The notes beneath the pieces were generated by a model. That model searched no databases. It was given only the letters and a program-made list of their open reading frames with translations, and was not told where the DNA came from. Below are positions 16,387 to 25,116 of a stretch of 64,000 nt of DNA, one piece after another; position 1 is the stretch's first letter; each line of letters starts with the position of its first letter. Made by a program: the position numbers and the translations under genes. Origin of the DNA: CAKUFA01 sp963646285. GTDB taxonomy: Bacteria; Bacillota; Clostridia; Christensenellales; Aristaeellaceae. The stretch spans positions 1 through 64,000 of the forward strand of contig CAVIWF010000003.1 in NCBI GenBank assembly GCA_963646285.1. The letters run 5' to 3'.

Positions 16387-17712
16387 TCACTCGAAAGAGA
16401 TTTCGTCCTCGTCCAGGTTCAGCTCCAGCTGTACCTTCATGTTGGCCGTTGCTTCTTCAGGGGTGATCTGACCCAGCTCCAGCTGCACGATGTTGTTGTG
16501 CAGCTCGCTGGTGTAGGTGCTCAGGCCGTCGATAGAGGGCACAGTCACAGCATAGTCAGCCATGTAGGTGGTGTTAGCCACGATGGGGTTGGTGGTGATG
16601 GCTTCCAGCTCGTTAGCAGCCTTCACAGAGGACAGAGTGAAGATGGTGCTTGCATGGTTTGCCAGCAGGTCGTAGGAATTGCTGGCCAGTTCAGCCAGCA
16701 GATCCTTGCAGACTTCGGGGTACTTGGTATTGGCGTTGATGGCCATGCCCTGAGGAGCAGCCACCACAAAGGGCTTGTCGTTGTACTGGGACACAGGGAA
16801 CATCATGAAAGCCACGTCCTGGGCAAAGGTCTCAGGGTCCTTTTCCACAGCAGCAGCCACGTAGGTGGAAGAATAGATGGGTCCGTAGTAGGCAAAGCAG
16901 GTACCGTCACCAGCCATGGTGTTGATGGCAGGCCAGCCCTGCTGGCTCAGGTCGTGAGGAGTGATTTCCAGGGTGTTGGCAGCATCATAGATGAACTGGA
17001 AGAAACGGAGCACACCAGCCTCGTCAAAGACCAGCTTGCCGTTTTCATCATAGTAGCGGCCGCCCAGGGTCTGCATCACATCCAGGAAGTCGTTGCCGGC
17101 GCCGGGACGGTGTGCCAGACCCCAGGTGCAGGCGCCTGCGTTCTTCACATCAGCGCACAGCTGCACAAAATCTTCCCAGGTGAATTCACCGGCAGCCACC
17201 TTGGAAGGCAGGGCTTCTGCTTCTTCCTGGGTCCAGCCGTAGTTGACCAGTACCTGCTTGTTGTAGTAAATCACGCGCACAGGCAGGTCGAAGGGCATGG
17301 CGTAGGTTACGCCATCCACCGTATAAGCATTGAAAGCGCCGTCAACGAAGGCATCGGTGTTCAGCTCGCTGATGTCCAGCAGCATGCCGACGGCTGCCAT
17401 GGTGGGCACGTCGCTGACAGAGAAAATATCAGGGCAGTCGCCGTTCTTATAAGCGAAGATCAGGTTCTGGGTATATTCGGTCCAGCTGATGCGCTGATAG
17501 TCCGTTTCGAACTCGATCTTGATATCCTTGCCCTCAGCAGCATAGCGCTCGTTCAGGCGCTCAGCAGCTTCGATCACGGAGTTGGGGATGGTCACAAAGT
17601 CATAGTTGTGAGCGATCTTCAGGGTAATCGTCTCAGCAGAAGCAGAAGCGCAAATGCCGAGGGTCAGCACCAAGGCCAGAAGAAGGGAAACCAGCTTAGA
17701 ACCCTTTTTCAT
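16387..17712 (-). CDS. ugpB: ABC transporter extracellular substrate-binding protein (UgpB-like)
   Basis: 441 residues. A signal peptide covers about residues 1-27 (MKKGSK, a hydrophobic core, then ASASA before ETITL). There is no clear lipobox cysteine, which is unusual for a Gram-positive binding protein. The mature part is a family 1 solute-binding protein (IAHNYDF, then CPDIFSVSDVPTMAAVGML). Its place with a GDPD suggests a glycerophosphodiester or glycerol-3-phosphate ligand; a plain sugar is also possible. ATG at 17712 has GGGAGG 8 nt upstream and a consensus promoter ahead. Confidence 0.88.
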   Translation of the reverse strand: MKKGSKLVSLLLALVLTLGICASASAETITLKIAHNYDFVTIPNSVIEAAERLNERYAAEGKDIKIEFETDYQRISWTEYTQNLIFAYKNGDCPDIFSVSDVPTMAAVGMLLDISELNTDAFVDGAFNAYTVDGVTYAMPFDLPVRVIYYNKQVLVNYGWTQEEAEALPSKVAAGEFTWEDFVQLCADVKNAGACTWGLAHRPGAGNDFLDVMQTLGGRYYDENGKLVFDEAGVLRFFQFIYDAANTLEITPHDLSQQGWPAINTMAGDGTCFAYYGPIYSSTYVAAAVEKDPETFAQDVAFMMFPVSQYNDKPFVVAAPQGMAINANTKYPEVCKDLLAELASNSYDLLANHASTIFTLSSVKAANELEAITTNPIVANTTYMADYAVTVPSIDGLSTYTSELHNNIVQLELGQITPEEATANMKVQLELNLDEDEISFE

Positions 17713-17751
17713 TTCGGAATCCTCCCTGTATTTGTTCAAGAACCGTTCACA

Positions 17752-17780
17752 ATTATAAACAGGTCATGAACGATTGTCAA
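17752..17780 (-). promoter_or_regulatory. Promoter of the Ugp-like operon
   Basis: Perfect TTGACA-17 bp-TATAAT on the minus strand. An AACGATT/AATCGTT inverted repeat (17769-17775 and 17792-17798) overlaps the -35, and GAACGGTTC lies near the start. Either could be an operator, but neither is a motif I can assign. Confidence 0.85.
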
Positions 17781-17860
17781 CCGTTTTGCAGAATCGTTTG
17801 TCTTTTAACAGAGTTAACAAGTTTTTTACAAGGAGAATGGTTGAATAAGCCAAAAAATCA

Positions 17861-17889
17861 TGGACTTTTTGCATGGACTGCGCTATGAT
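17861..17889 (+). promoter_or_regulatory. Promoter of the aldo/keto reductase gene
   Basis: TGGACT and TATGAT with a 17-bp spacer; the -35 is weak. The start would be near 17896, 20 nt before ATG. Confidence 0.5.
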
Positions 17890-17915
17890 AAAGATAATCA
17901 AATTCGGGAGGTGGA

Positions 17916-18914
17916 ATGAACCCAATGGACTATATTCCTGCACCTACTCGCTATGATACCATGACTTACCGCCGCTGCGGCAACAGTGGTGTGATGCTGC
18001 CCGCCATTTCCCTGGGGCTGTGGCACAACTTTGGCAACATTACCCCCTTTGGCGTACAGCAGAGCCTGCTGCGCACCGCCTTTGACAACGGCATTACCCA
18101 TTTTGACCTGGCCAACAATTACGGTCCGCCCTATGGGGAAGCTGAACGGAACTTCGGCATCCATATGGATCGGGACTGGCACACCCACCGGGACGAGCTG
18201 TTCCTTTCCACCAAGGCCGGCTACGATATGTGGCAGGGGCCCTATGGAGATCACGGCAGCCGCAAGTACCTGATTTCCAGCCTGGATCAGTCCCTGAAGC
18301 GGATGCATGTGGACTACGTGGACGTGTTCTATCATCACCGTCCCGACCCGGATACCCCCATTGAAGAAACCATGGGTGCCCTGGATCAGATCGTCCGCAG
18401 CGGCAAGGCGCTGTATGTGGGCATTTCCAACTACAAGCCGGAGCAGGCACAGAAGGCCATTGAGGTGCTCCGTGACCTGGGCACCCCCTGCCTGATCGAG
18501 CAGCCCAGCTACTCCATGCTGAACCGCTGGATTGAGGACGGCCTGACGGATGTACTCCGCAAGGAAAAGGTAGGCTGTATCGTCTTTGCACCCCTGCAGA
18601 ACGGCTTGCTGACCGGCAAGTATCTGAACGGTATCCCTGCAGATTCCCGGGCAGCCCATGACCCCCGGTACCTGAAGCCGGACGCCATCACGCAGGAAAA
18701 GCTGGACAAGATTGCCAAGCTGAACGAAATTGCCGTAGCCCGTGGACAGAAGCTGGCTCAAATGGCCCTGTCCTGGGTGCTCCGTGACCCGGTGGTCACC
18801 TCCGCCCTGATCGGGGCCAGCCGTCCGGAGCAGATTACGGAAAACCTGCAGGCACTGCAGGCCGCTCCCTTCAGTGAAGAAGAACTCAAGAAAATCGATG
18901 AAATCCTGAAGTAA
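17916..18914 (+). CDS. Aldo/keto reductase (YghZ/Gpr-like)
   Basis: 332 residues of the AKR14/Kv-beta-like group, which includes Escherichia coli YghZ, an L-glyceraldehyde-3-phosphate reductase. Visible: the Asp-Tyr pair in HFDLANNYGPPYGEAERNFG (about residues 66-85), the Lys in LSTKAGYDM, the His in VFYHHRPDPDTP, and NADPH contacts near the C-terminus (IGASRPEQITEN). It is divergent from the Ugp-like operon, so triose or glycerol-derived aldehydes are a reasonable substrate guess. GGGAGG lies close to ATG; an ATG three codons later is possible. Confidence 0.9.
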   Translation: MNPMDYIPAPTRYDTMTYRRCGNSGVMLPAISLGLWHNFGNITPFGVQQSLLRTAFDNGITHFDLANNYGPPYGEAERNFGIHMDRDWHTHRDELFLSTKAGYDMWQGPYGDHGSRKYLISSLDQSLKRMHVDYVDVFYHHRPDPDTPIEETMGALDQIVRSGKALYVGISNYKPEQAQKAIEVLRDLGTPCLIEQPSYSMLNRWIEDGLTDVLRKEKVGCIVFAPLQNGLLTGKYLNGIPADSRAAHDPRYLKPDAITQEKLDKIAKLNEIAVARGQKLAQMALSWVLRDPVVTSALIGASRPEQITENLQALQAAPFSEEELKKIDEILK

Positions 18915-18916
18915 TG

Positions 18917-18964
18917 AAAAAGCCTCACGGTTGAGCAATCATCTGCTCCATCGTGAGGTTTTTT
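18917..18964. terminator. Bidirectional terminator between the reductase gene and hom
   Basis: AAAAAGCCTCACG pairs with CGTGAGGTTTTTT across a 22-nt loop, with T-runs on both strands, between convergent genes. Confidence 0.85.
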
Positions 18965-18965
18965 C

Positions 18966-20240
18966 TTATGCTTCGATGCGGATCAGGTTTTCCACCCTGC
19001 AAAGGGAGGTTTCCAAATTACCTAATGCCCGCTGAACCGCCTGCTCTTCCGCCTTCCCGGTCACAAGCATCAGCCGGGTTTGGCCGTCTTCTGCTGTTTG
19101 CATCAGGTCTTCCACGGCAATGTTCGCCTTTGCGAAACATGCCGCCACGTGAGGAAGGGCTTCCTTGTCATCCTGAACAGACAGACGAATGCAATATTTC
19201 GTCGTCCAGTTGTCGTCAAACACCGTGGCAGGATCAGGTTCTGCCGTGTTGGCAAAGGTGGGATAGGCGTAGCGGCCTTCTGCCTTCACTGCCTGCAAAA
19301 TATCCCCCACAATGGCACTGGCGGTAGGCATGTCCCCTGCCCCACGGCCCTGGAGCATCATTTCCTTGCAGGCATGGCCATACAGGTATACAGCATTAAA
19401 GGAGCCGTTCACGCCCGCCAAGGGATGGCTTGTGGGCAGGAAGGTAGGATGCACCCGCACCTCCACCTTGTTATCCTGCTGCTTGGCCACTGCCAGCAGC
19501 TTCAGCACGTAGCCCATTTTCTTGCCCCAGGCAATGTCCGCAGCGGTAACCTTGGTGATGCCTTCCCGGTACACCTTGTCATAGGTCACCCGGGTATGGA
19601 AAGCCAGGGACGCCATGATGGACAGCTTATAGGCCGCATCCATGCCCTCCACATCGCTGGTGGGATCAGGTTCTGCCAGACCCAGCTTCTGGGCGTCTGC
19701 CAGCACAGCCTGATAGTCCTCCCCATTTTCCGTCATCCGGGACAGGATGTAGTTGGTGGTGCCGTTGATAATGCCCATCATGGAGGAAATCCGGTTTGCC
19801 TGCAGGGATTGGGTCAGCGCCCCGATGATGGGGATTGCGCCCCCCACGCTGGCTTCGTAATACAGGCCTGCGCCGTTTTTCTCTGCTGCCGCCTGCAAAA
19901 GGTGCCAGTTCAGTGCCAGTGCCACCTTGTTGGCTGTTACCACGGTTTTGCCGTTTTCCAGCGCCTTCAGCATGTACGTTGTTGCCGGCTGTTCGCCGCC
20001 CATGAACTCCGCCACCAGGGTGATTTCAGGATCCAGCAGCACATCATCGGGACAATCCGTCAAAATCTCCCGAGGCACATCACAGGAACGCTGCTTGCTG
20101 AGGGAGCGCACCAGCACCTTCTTCACACGAATCGAAAGATGCTGCTGGCAAGCCAGTTCTTCCGCATAACCCTGCAGCAGTTTCCACACGCCGCCGCCCA
20201 CATTGCCGCAGCCCAGAAAGCCCATGACCAGTTCTTTCAT
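18966..20240 (-). CDS. hom: Homoserine dehydrogenase
   Basis: 424 residues. The NAD(P)-binding GFLGCGNVGGGV lies at residues 8-19. The catalytic domain includes YEASVGGAIPIIGAL and GIINGTTNYILSRM. A C-terminal ACT domain (about 345-424, from LSVQDDKEALPHVAACF) likely gives threonine feedback inhibition. It reduces aspartate semialdehyde to homoserine for threonine and methionine synthesis. ATGA overlap with the coaX stop couples it to the pantothenate kinase gene. Beta-alanine for pantothenate also derives from aspartate, but this link is only suggestive. Confidence 0.95.
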   Translation of the reverse strand: MKELVMGFLGCGNVGGGVWKLLQGYAEELACQQHLSIRVKKVLVRSLSKQRSCDVPREILTDCPDDVLLDPEITLVAEFMGGEQPATTYMLKALENGKTVVTANKVALALNWHLLQAAAEKNGAGLYYEASVGGAIPIIGALTQSLQANRISSMMGIINGTTNYILSRMTENGEDYQAVLADAQKLGLAEPDPTSDVEGMDAAYKLSIMASLAFHTRVTYDKVYREGITKVTAADIAWGKKMGYVLKLLAVAKQQDNKVEVRVHPTFLPTSHPLAGVNGSFNAVYLYGHACKEMMLQGRGAGDMPTASAIVGDILQAVKAEGRYAYPTFANTAEPDPATVFDDNWTTKYCIRLSVQDDKEALPHVAACFAKANIAVEDLMQTAEDGQTRLMLVTGKAEEQAVQRALGNLETSLCRVENLIRIEA

Positions 20241-21019
20241 TTCACCACAGTCCCTTCGTGATTCCGCTCGTAAATCAGCCGCAGTCCCTTCAGGGTCAGC
20301 AGGCCATCCAGCTTGTCAATGCACTTGGCATCCTCGCTGAAGAGCAGTGCCATGCCGCCGGTGGCCACCACCGTAGCCTCCCGACCCAGCTCCTGCTTCA
20401 TTTTCCGCACAATGTTCCGCACCAATCCCACATAGCCGTAGTACATGCCGGATTGGAGGTTGGTCAGGGTGGTGCGGCCAATCACTCGGTCAGGCCGAGT
20501 CAGTTCAAACCGGGGCAGCTTGGCCGTGCCGGTTACCAAGGCTTCCGAAGCCAGCTTTACGCCGGGGCAAATGCACCCGCCCAGGAAGGTTCCTCCCTCA
20601 TCCACCACGCCGAAAGTGGTAGCGGAACCAAAGTCAATAAAGATGCAGGGAGCGCCGTATTCCGCATAAGCGGCAACAGCGTTGGCAATCCGATCCGACC
20701 CCAGTTCCCGGGGATTTTCGTACCGAATGTTAATGCCCGTCTTTATGCCAGGGCCCACAAACATGGGTGCCTGATGGAAATAGTTCCGACACATGTGTTC
20801 AATGGTAAAGTTGATCGTGGGTGCCACGCTGGAAATGGCAATGCCCTCCACCTGAGTCGGATCAACGCCTTCGTGAGCAAACAGGTTGCACAGCAGAATG
20901 CCGTACTCGTCGGAAGTATACTGCTTGTTGGTGCTGACCCGCCAGTAATTAACCATTTGATCGCCGTCAAACAGCGCTGTTTTCATGTTGGTATTGCCAA
21001 TATCCATGGTAAAAATCAT
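20237..21019 (-). CDS. coaX: Type III pantothenate kinase
   Basis: 260 residues, the usual CoaX length. The family motifs are present: DIGNTNMKTALF at residue 6, the GSDRIANAVAAY segment, IFIDFGSATTFGVV, FLGGCICPG and ATGGMALLF. It phosphorylates pantothenate, the first step to coenzyme A, and is not feedback-inhibited by CoA in known members. ATG at 21019 has GGAGG upstream. It lies between an ECF S-component gene and hom; the former is plausibly a pantothenate importer. Confidence 0.95.
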   Translation of the reverse strand: MIFTMDIGNTNMKTALFDGDQMVNYWRVSTNKQYTSDEYGILLCNLFAHEGVDPTQVEGIAISSVAPTINFTIEHMCRNYFHQAPMFVGPGIKTGINIRYENPRELGSDRIANAVAAYAEYGAPCIFIDFGSATTFGVVDEGGTFLGGCICPGVKLASEALVTGTAKLPRFELTRPDRVIGRTTLTNLQSGMYYGYVGLVRNIVRKMKQELGREATVVATGGMALLFSEDAKCIDKLDGLLTLKGLRLIYERNHEGTVVK

Positions 21020-21062
21020 GGGGATGATCCTCCGATGATAACCCGATGGTATCGGGAAAATT

Positions 21063-21099
21063 CTTTGCCGGGTCAGGGCTTTCGCCTTGCCCGGCAAAG
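21063..21099 (-). terminator. Hairpin between the ECF gene and coaX
   Basis: CTTTGCCGGG and CCCGGCAAAG form a perfect 10-bp stem, followed on the minus strand by AATTTTCCCG. The T-run is short, so it may be a partial terminator. A second small stem (CCCGAT/ATCGGG) follows just before coaX. Confidence 0.55.
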
Positions 21100-21105
21100 G
21101 CTTGG

Positions 21106-21705
21106 TTATGCTTTGCGGCCAACCTTGCGGATGGCTGCTACAATGGGCGGTGCAATCAGGGCTGCCGCCACTGCCTCTGCAGGGCCTGCGCCGCCGGCTG
21201 TGGCACCAATTGCCGCCAGCACTTTGGCGTTATCAATGCCCAGCATGGTATAAAACAGCAGCATCATACCCAGGTACAGTACCGTGTTGGTCAAGGAGCC
21301 CAATGCGCACGCCACCGGCATGGATGCCTTGCGCCACTTGCCCGCCAGTGCCTTGTTCACAAAATAAATCACAGCCGGTACGCACAGCCGGGGCACAAAG
21401 GTCATAATGGCCGTCAGCACCGGGCTTGCCCCCATCAGGGTGCCCACCAATACAGAGGGCTTCAGCAGGGCAGACAAAAAGCTGGTCATGCCAAAGGCAA
21501 GTCCCAGACCCAGGCCGCATTTCAGCCCCATATACAGGGTGCCCACAGCCACAGGGATCACCAGCAGCGTCACGTTGCACCATCCCAGCGGGATCAGTCC
21601 CAAAGGTGTCTGTCCCAGCAGGAAGATCAGTGCCACGAAAAGCCCCATCAGGCACAGCCGCTTCAGATCCGTCTTGTTCGTTCCGGTTTTCCTGGTTGTT
21701 TCCAT
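21106..21705 (-). CDS. panT: ECF transporter S component, probably pantothenate-specific
   Basis: 199 residues with about six hydrophobic helices and the S-component features LGLIPLGWCNVTLLVIPVAVG and a late glycine/alanine-rich helix (GATAGGAGPAEAVAAALIAPP). S components bind a vitamin and dock with the shared EcfA/A/T module encoded elsewhere. Location directly upstream of coaX suggests pantothenate, as in PanT of lactic acid bacteria, but the sequence alone does not prove the ligand. CGGAGG lies before ATG. It has its own promoter and a structured leader of about 108 nt. Confidence 0.78.
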   Translation of the reverse strand: METTRKTGTNKTDLKRLCLMGLFVALIFLLGQTPLGLIPLGWCNVTLLVIPVAVGTLYMGLKCGLGLGLAFGMTSFLSALLKPSVLVGTLMGASPVLTAIMTFVPRLCVPAVIYFVNKALAGKWRKASMPVACALGSLTNTVLYLGMMLLFYTMLGIDNAKVLAAIGATAGGAGPAEAVAAALIAPPIVAAIRKVGRKA

Positions 21706-21814
21706 CGGTTTTTCCTCCGTTCAGGCTCCGATACCGGATGCCCTACGCTATTGAATTCTGCCCGGGTGAAAGAACCGTCCGGCGCCAAGGCTGCCGGCAG
21801 TGACCCAAAGCAGT
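21706..21814 (-). promoter_or_regulatory. Structured 5' leader of the ECF S-component gene
   Basis: The leader can fold into an outer GGGT/ACCC stem enclosing CCGGC/GCCGG, and a second hairpin GGC-A-TCCG/CGGA-GCC that has a bulged A, close to the ribosome-binding site. I do not recognise it as a TPP, FMN, cobalamin, THF or lysine riboswitch. It may be an RNA control element for vitamin uptake. Confidence 0.4.
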
Positions 21815-21820
21815 GTGCTT

Positions 21821-21849
21821 ATTATACCTTTTTCCGGCACGGATGTAAA
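21821..21849 (-). promoter_or_regulatory. Promoter of the ECF S-component-coaX-hom unit
   Basis: TTTACA-17 bp-TATAAT on the minus strand, just downstream of the srfB-like stop. Predicted start near 21814. Confidence 0.8.
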
Positions 21850-21903
21850 GGAACTTCCAGTGTGTTTCCGATGTTCGCCCCTGTGAAATTTTGCCGCTTT
21901 CCC

Positions 21904-24900
21904 TCAGGGTGTTTCCTCCTGCTGCTTCAAGGCAGTAAACGCTGCTGCGCACTGCATCAGCAAGTCTGCATCCACTTTGCTCCCCGTATTGGCGGCACGA
22001 ATCACCCGCCTGCGCATCGTCTCCGTAAGCCGACCGTTGGCCACGCTTTCCGGGAAAATCAACGCCGCCTCCTGTGGGAACAGCGCCACCAGGCACAGCA
22101 AGAACCGTTCCAGCACCACCGGCACAGGCAGGATGATCGCTTCCCGATTTTCCCGCACCTGGGGTCTTGCAGGGATGTCCTCCTGCATCCGTTTCATCCG
22201 CAGCAGCCCCAGGGTAATTTCCTGCTTGGGATTTTTGCTGAACACAAGGGGATACTCCCGGGTGGGGTGATTTCTGCTCATGCCCAGCCGAATGAACTGC
22301 TGCAGCTTTTGTCTGGTCATATCATCTACGTATCGAATGCCGGCAGCTCCCCGTCCGGCAAAGCAAAGCTCCATGTAGGGGGGCAGTCGATCGTTCAGCG
22401 TGGCATCCTGAAAAGTTTTTTCCAGCATAAGCCCTGCCAGTGTGAGTAAGAAAGCTTCATGCACCAGCAGTTCGGAACGAATCAGCCCACAGCCGTTGAC
22501 CGATTCATGGGCTGTGCCCATTGCTTCTTGACTGAATGCTTCCAGGAAAGCATCCAGCTCCATTTGCCCCCGCTGCATGGCCTTCAGGCTGGTCATGCCC
22601 CCCTCCAGCTTGTCTGCCAGTTTCTGCAATGCTTGCTGCAAGGGTTCCTGCCCTTCCGGCAGAGGCTCCCGCAAAAGGGATGCTCGGCGTGTCAGGCTTT
22701 CCAGCAGGATCATCTGCACACCCAGGGGCAGGGAGCAGCTGGTCACCGGCTGGGAAATGCCGTGAAGCCACAGGGTCATTTCTGCACTGCTGCCGCCTAC
22801 ATCCAGCACCATCATGCCGCCCCGGATGCCCTCAACCTCCCGGAAGTAAGTCTGCTCCGCCTGATGTTCCTCCCCAAAGCTGACGGAGGCAGCCGGCAAA
22901 CCGGTTTCTTCCGCCACCTTCCCGGCCAGTGCTTCCATGTCCGCCTGCCAGGTTTTGCGCCCATCCGGCGCCATGCCTGTAGGCACGGCAAACCGCCAAT
23001 GGATGCTGTCCGCACCATGAAGCACGGCTGTTAGGCTGCCTTCCGTCATCAGCTGCCGCAGATACATGGTCCTCGGCCGTCCCATGGCTGTTCCCGCTGT
23101 TCCGTACTTCAGCCCATAGGCAACGTTGGCCGTTGTTTCTTTCTGCCGAGCAATTCTTCCGTCTTCAAAAATGGTTTCTCCCTCTCCGCTGATTTCCTCA
23201 ATGGAGGGCATGGTGGGCAGCAGCGGGGACGAAGGCAGAATGTCCCCTGCCAGTTTTCTTCCCGTTCCTGACAGGATGAACCCCATGCCGGGAATTTTTC
23301 CCGGATCCAGGAACCTGTCTCCCTGCTTCAGCAGCATGGAGGTGCCGGCAATGCCCATATCCACCGCCGCAATCATGCTCTCCCTTGCCGGGATGGGCTT
23401 TTCCTGCCGTGACAAGGGCAAAATGCCCATGTCATGCCCGTTGACTTGTATGCAGAATTCCCTTGGATAGGTTTTCGACTTTAGCAGCCACCACAGCCCC
23501 CCGTCTTCTGCCGAATGAGCCTTCCCCTCCTGCCATGTGCCATCAAGCAGTACTTTCACGGAAAGGTGCAATTCATCCGCATTGTCCGGCAGATGGGCAA
23601 AAGCCGCATAGCAACGCCAGCGATCCTTGGGCAGTTCCATCCCCGGCCATATACCAACGGTGGGGATTTCCTCCTGATGCAGGGAAAGCACGTCCTCCAT
23701 TGGGTAAGTTTTCGTCAGTGTCACCGTCTGCTGCCCGGCAAGGGTGATGGATGCCGTATAGGTTTCTTCATTAAAGGAAACGCAGGGGTGCTTTGCATCC
23801 CATATGACCGCCTCATCTGCTTCAATGGCTGCTGCAAAGGAAGCCGTCATGGGACACAAGGCATGTTCCGCCGGTTGTTCACCATTGGGTGCATCGTCCG
23901 GCAGCAGCAGAAGACCCTGAGTAAAGGCACCCCCTGCACAGGCGATGCTTTCGCCCAGTGTCTTTTCCAAAAGCCACTGGAACCCACAGGGTGCCGCTGT
24001 CTTCTCCTCATCTCCCAGCATGATTTCAGGCTGCTGCGCCTTAGCTGCTGCGATGGCTTCTTCCCCAGCAGTCTGCACCAGGTGACTGACAGCAGGCAGA
24101 CATGGATGCTCCTTGACCCAAGTCTCCATGCGTTCACCAAGCTGTTGCTGCCACAGTGCCGCATGACGCTCCAGAAATTGAATTTCCTTTGCCAGGGATG
24201 CCAGTGCTTCTTCTTCCCCCGGCGCATGAACGGCACTCAGCCCCTGCTGATGATCCTCCCTTGCGAAAGGGGCTCCCTGCCATGCATATACCCGGCGCAC
24301 TTGCACCGTTGCTTCCTGAACGGCATCATGGATGCCGAAGCAGTGGAAGAACACAGCATCTTTCCCCAGGTGCAGTTTTTCCTCCTGCGCCGTAAGAGCC
24401 TGAAAGTGTTTTTCTCCGTAAAGGCCGCAGACGCTTTTCAGGCGAATCAGCAGTGCATCCTCAGGTCCGCTGCAAGCTTCCTCCTGCACCATCCGATCCA
24501 CTGCCTGAAGCTCCCGAAGAAACGCCCGGAAGGGTTTGGCTTGCTCCCCATCTTGCAGCGACTCAATGACCTGTTCCAGCCTTTTTTCTGCCAAGCTGCG
24601 TTCCCCATCATGCATGTGCAGGCAGGGATTTCCCTGCCCCATGATGCGCCTCATGGATGCAGGCCACGTCTCCTCCACTGTCAGTGGAAGAGGCACCGCC
24701 ACCACCATTTTGGATCCCAACGCCACAGGAATGATCTGCTCCCCATGATGCAGGCAAAGCACACGCAAACCTTCCTGTCTTCTTGCATCCTCTGCTGTAC
24801 TGAGCACAGCGGAAGCCAAAGGACTGTCTGCCCCAAAGTCATGGAAGCGCAGCGTATCCGCTGTTTCCCAGCCATCCCACAGCAAAAGAAGGCTTATGAG

Positions 24901-25116
24901 CCTGCGCCATGCCCACACTTCCGGGGCATCTGCTTCTTCCCGCAGCTTTCCCAACAGCCTCTTTTCCCGGGAGAAAAAATCCGCTCCGCCGATGATTTCC
25001 TGTTCCGTTTTCTGTACCTTGCATGGGACAAAGCCTTCCCCCTCGCCTAAGGCAAATCGACCCATTCGCCTTGGCAGAAAGACCATGCCGTCGCCTGTCT
25101 GTCCCTGTTTCTTCAT
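21904..25116 (-). CDS. SrfB-like giant protein with an actin/Hsp70-type ATPase fold
   Basis: 1070 residues. The C-terminal half has ASKHA motifs: phosphate-1 loop AAVDMGIAGTSMLLK (about 586), phosphate-2 MVLDVGGSSAEMTLW (about 770) and an adenosine-type CFAGRGAAGIRYV (about 919). This and the length match the SrfB family, named from a Salmonella SsrB-regulated gene of unknown biochemical role. The N-terminal 580 residues are not recognisable. There is no signal peptide or membrane segment. ATG at 25116 overlaps the stop of the partner gene by ATGA and has AGGAGG 7 nt upstream, so the two are translationally coupled. Function is unknown; an ATP-driven switch or filament is an inference. Confidence 0.72.
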   Translation of the reverse strand: MKKQGQTGDGMVFLPRRMGRFALGEGEGFVPCKVQKTEQEIIGGADFFSREKRLLGKLREEADAPEVWAWRRLISLLLLWDGWETADTLRFHDFGADSPLASAVLSTAEDARRQEGLRVLCLHHGEQIIPVALGSKMVVAVPLPLTVEETWPASMRRIMGQGNPCLHMHDGERSLAEKRLEQVIESLQDGEQAKPFRAFLRELQAVDRMVQEEACSGPEDALLIRLKSVCGLYGEKHFQALTAQEEKLHLGKDAVFFHCFGIHDAVQEATVQVRRVYAWQGAPFAREDHQQGLSAVHAPGEEEALASLAKEIQFLERHAALWQQQLGERMETWVKEHPCLPAVSHLVQTAGEEAIAAAKAQQPEIMLGDEEKTAAPCGFQWLLEKTLGESIACAGGAFTQGLLLLPDDAPNGEQPAEHALCPMTASFAAAIEADEAVIWDAKHPCVSFNEETYTASITLAGQQTVTLTKTYPMEDVLSLHQEEIPTVGIWPGMELPKDRWRCYAAFAHLPDNADELHLSVKVLLDGTWQEGKAHSAEDGGLWWLLKSKTYPREFCIQVNGHDMGILPLSRQEKPIPARESMIAAVDMGIAGTSMLLKQGDRFLDPGKIPGMGFILSGTGRKLAGDILPSSPLLPTMPSIEEISGEGETIFEDGRIARQKETTANVAYGLKYGTAGTAMGRPRTMYLRQLMTEGSLTAVLHGADSIHWRFAVPTGMAPDGRKTWQADMEALAGKVAEETGLPAASVSFGEEHQAEQTYFREVEGIRGGMMVLDVGGSSAEMTLWLHGISQPVTSCSLPLGVQMILLESLTRRASLLREPLPEGQEPLQQALQKLADKLEGGMTSLKAMQRGQMELDAFLEAFSQEAMGTAHESVNGCGLIRSELLVHEAFLLTLAGLMLEKTFQDATLNDRLPPYMELCFAGRGAAGIRYVDDMTRQKLQQFIRLGMSRNHPTREYPLVFSKNPKQEITLGLLRMKRMQEDIPARPQVRENREAIILPVPVVLERFLLCLVALFPQEAALIFPESVANGRLTETMRRRVIRAANTGSKVDADLLMQCAAAFTALKQQEETP

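Noticed and set aside
16360..17769. Long plus-strand frame opposite the binding-protein gene
   Set aside because: The minus-strand gene has a signal peptide, ribosome-binding site and consensus promoter; the plus-strand frame has none of these.
21706..21814. Known riboswitch (TPP, FMN, cobalamin, THF, lysine) before the ECF gene
   Set aside because: None of the conserved core sequences of these classes is present.
23515..25050. Plus-strand frame of about 500 codons opposite the srfB-like gene
   Set aside because: It is antisense to a frame with clear ASKHA motifs and translational coupling, and its product has a scattered Cys/His/Phe composition without a domain.
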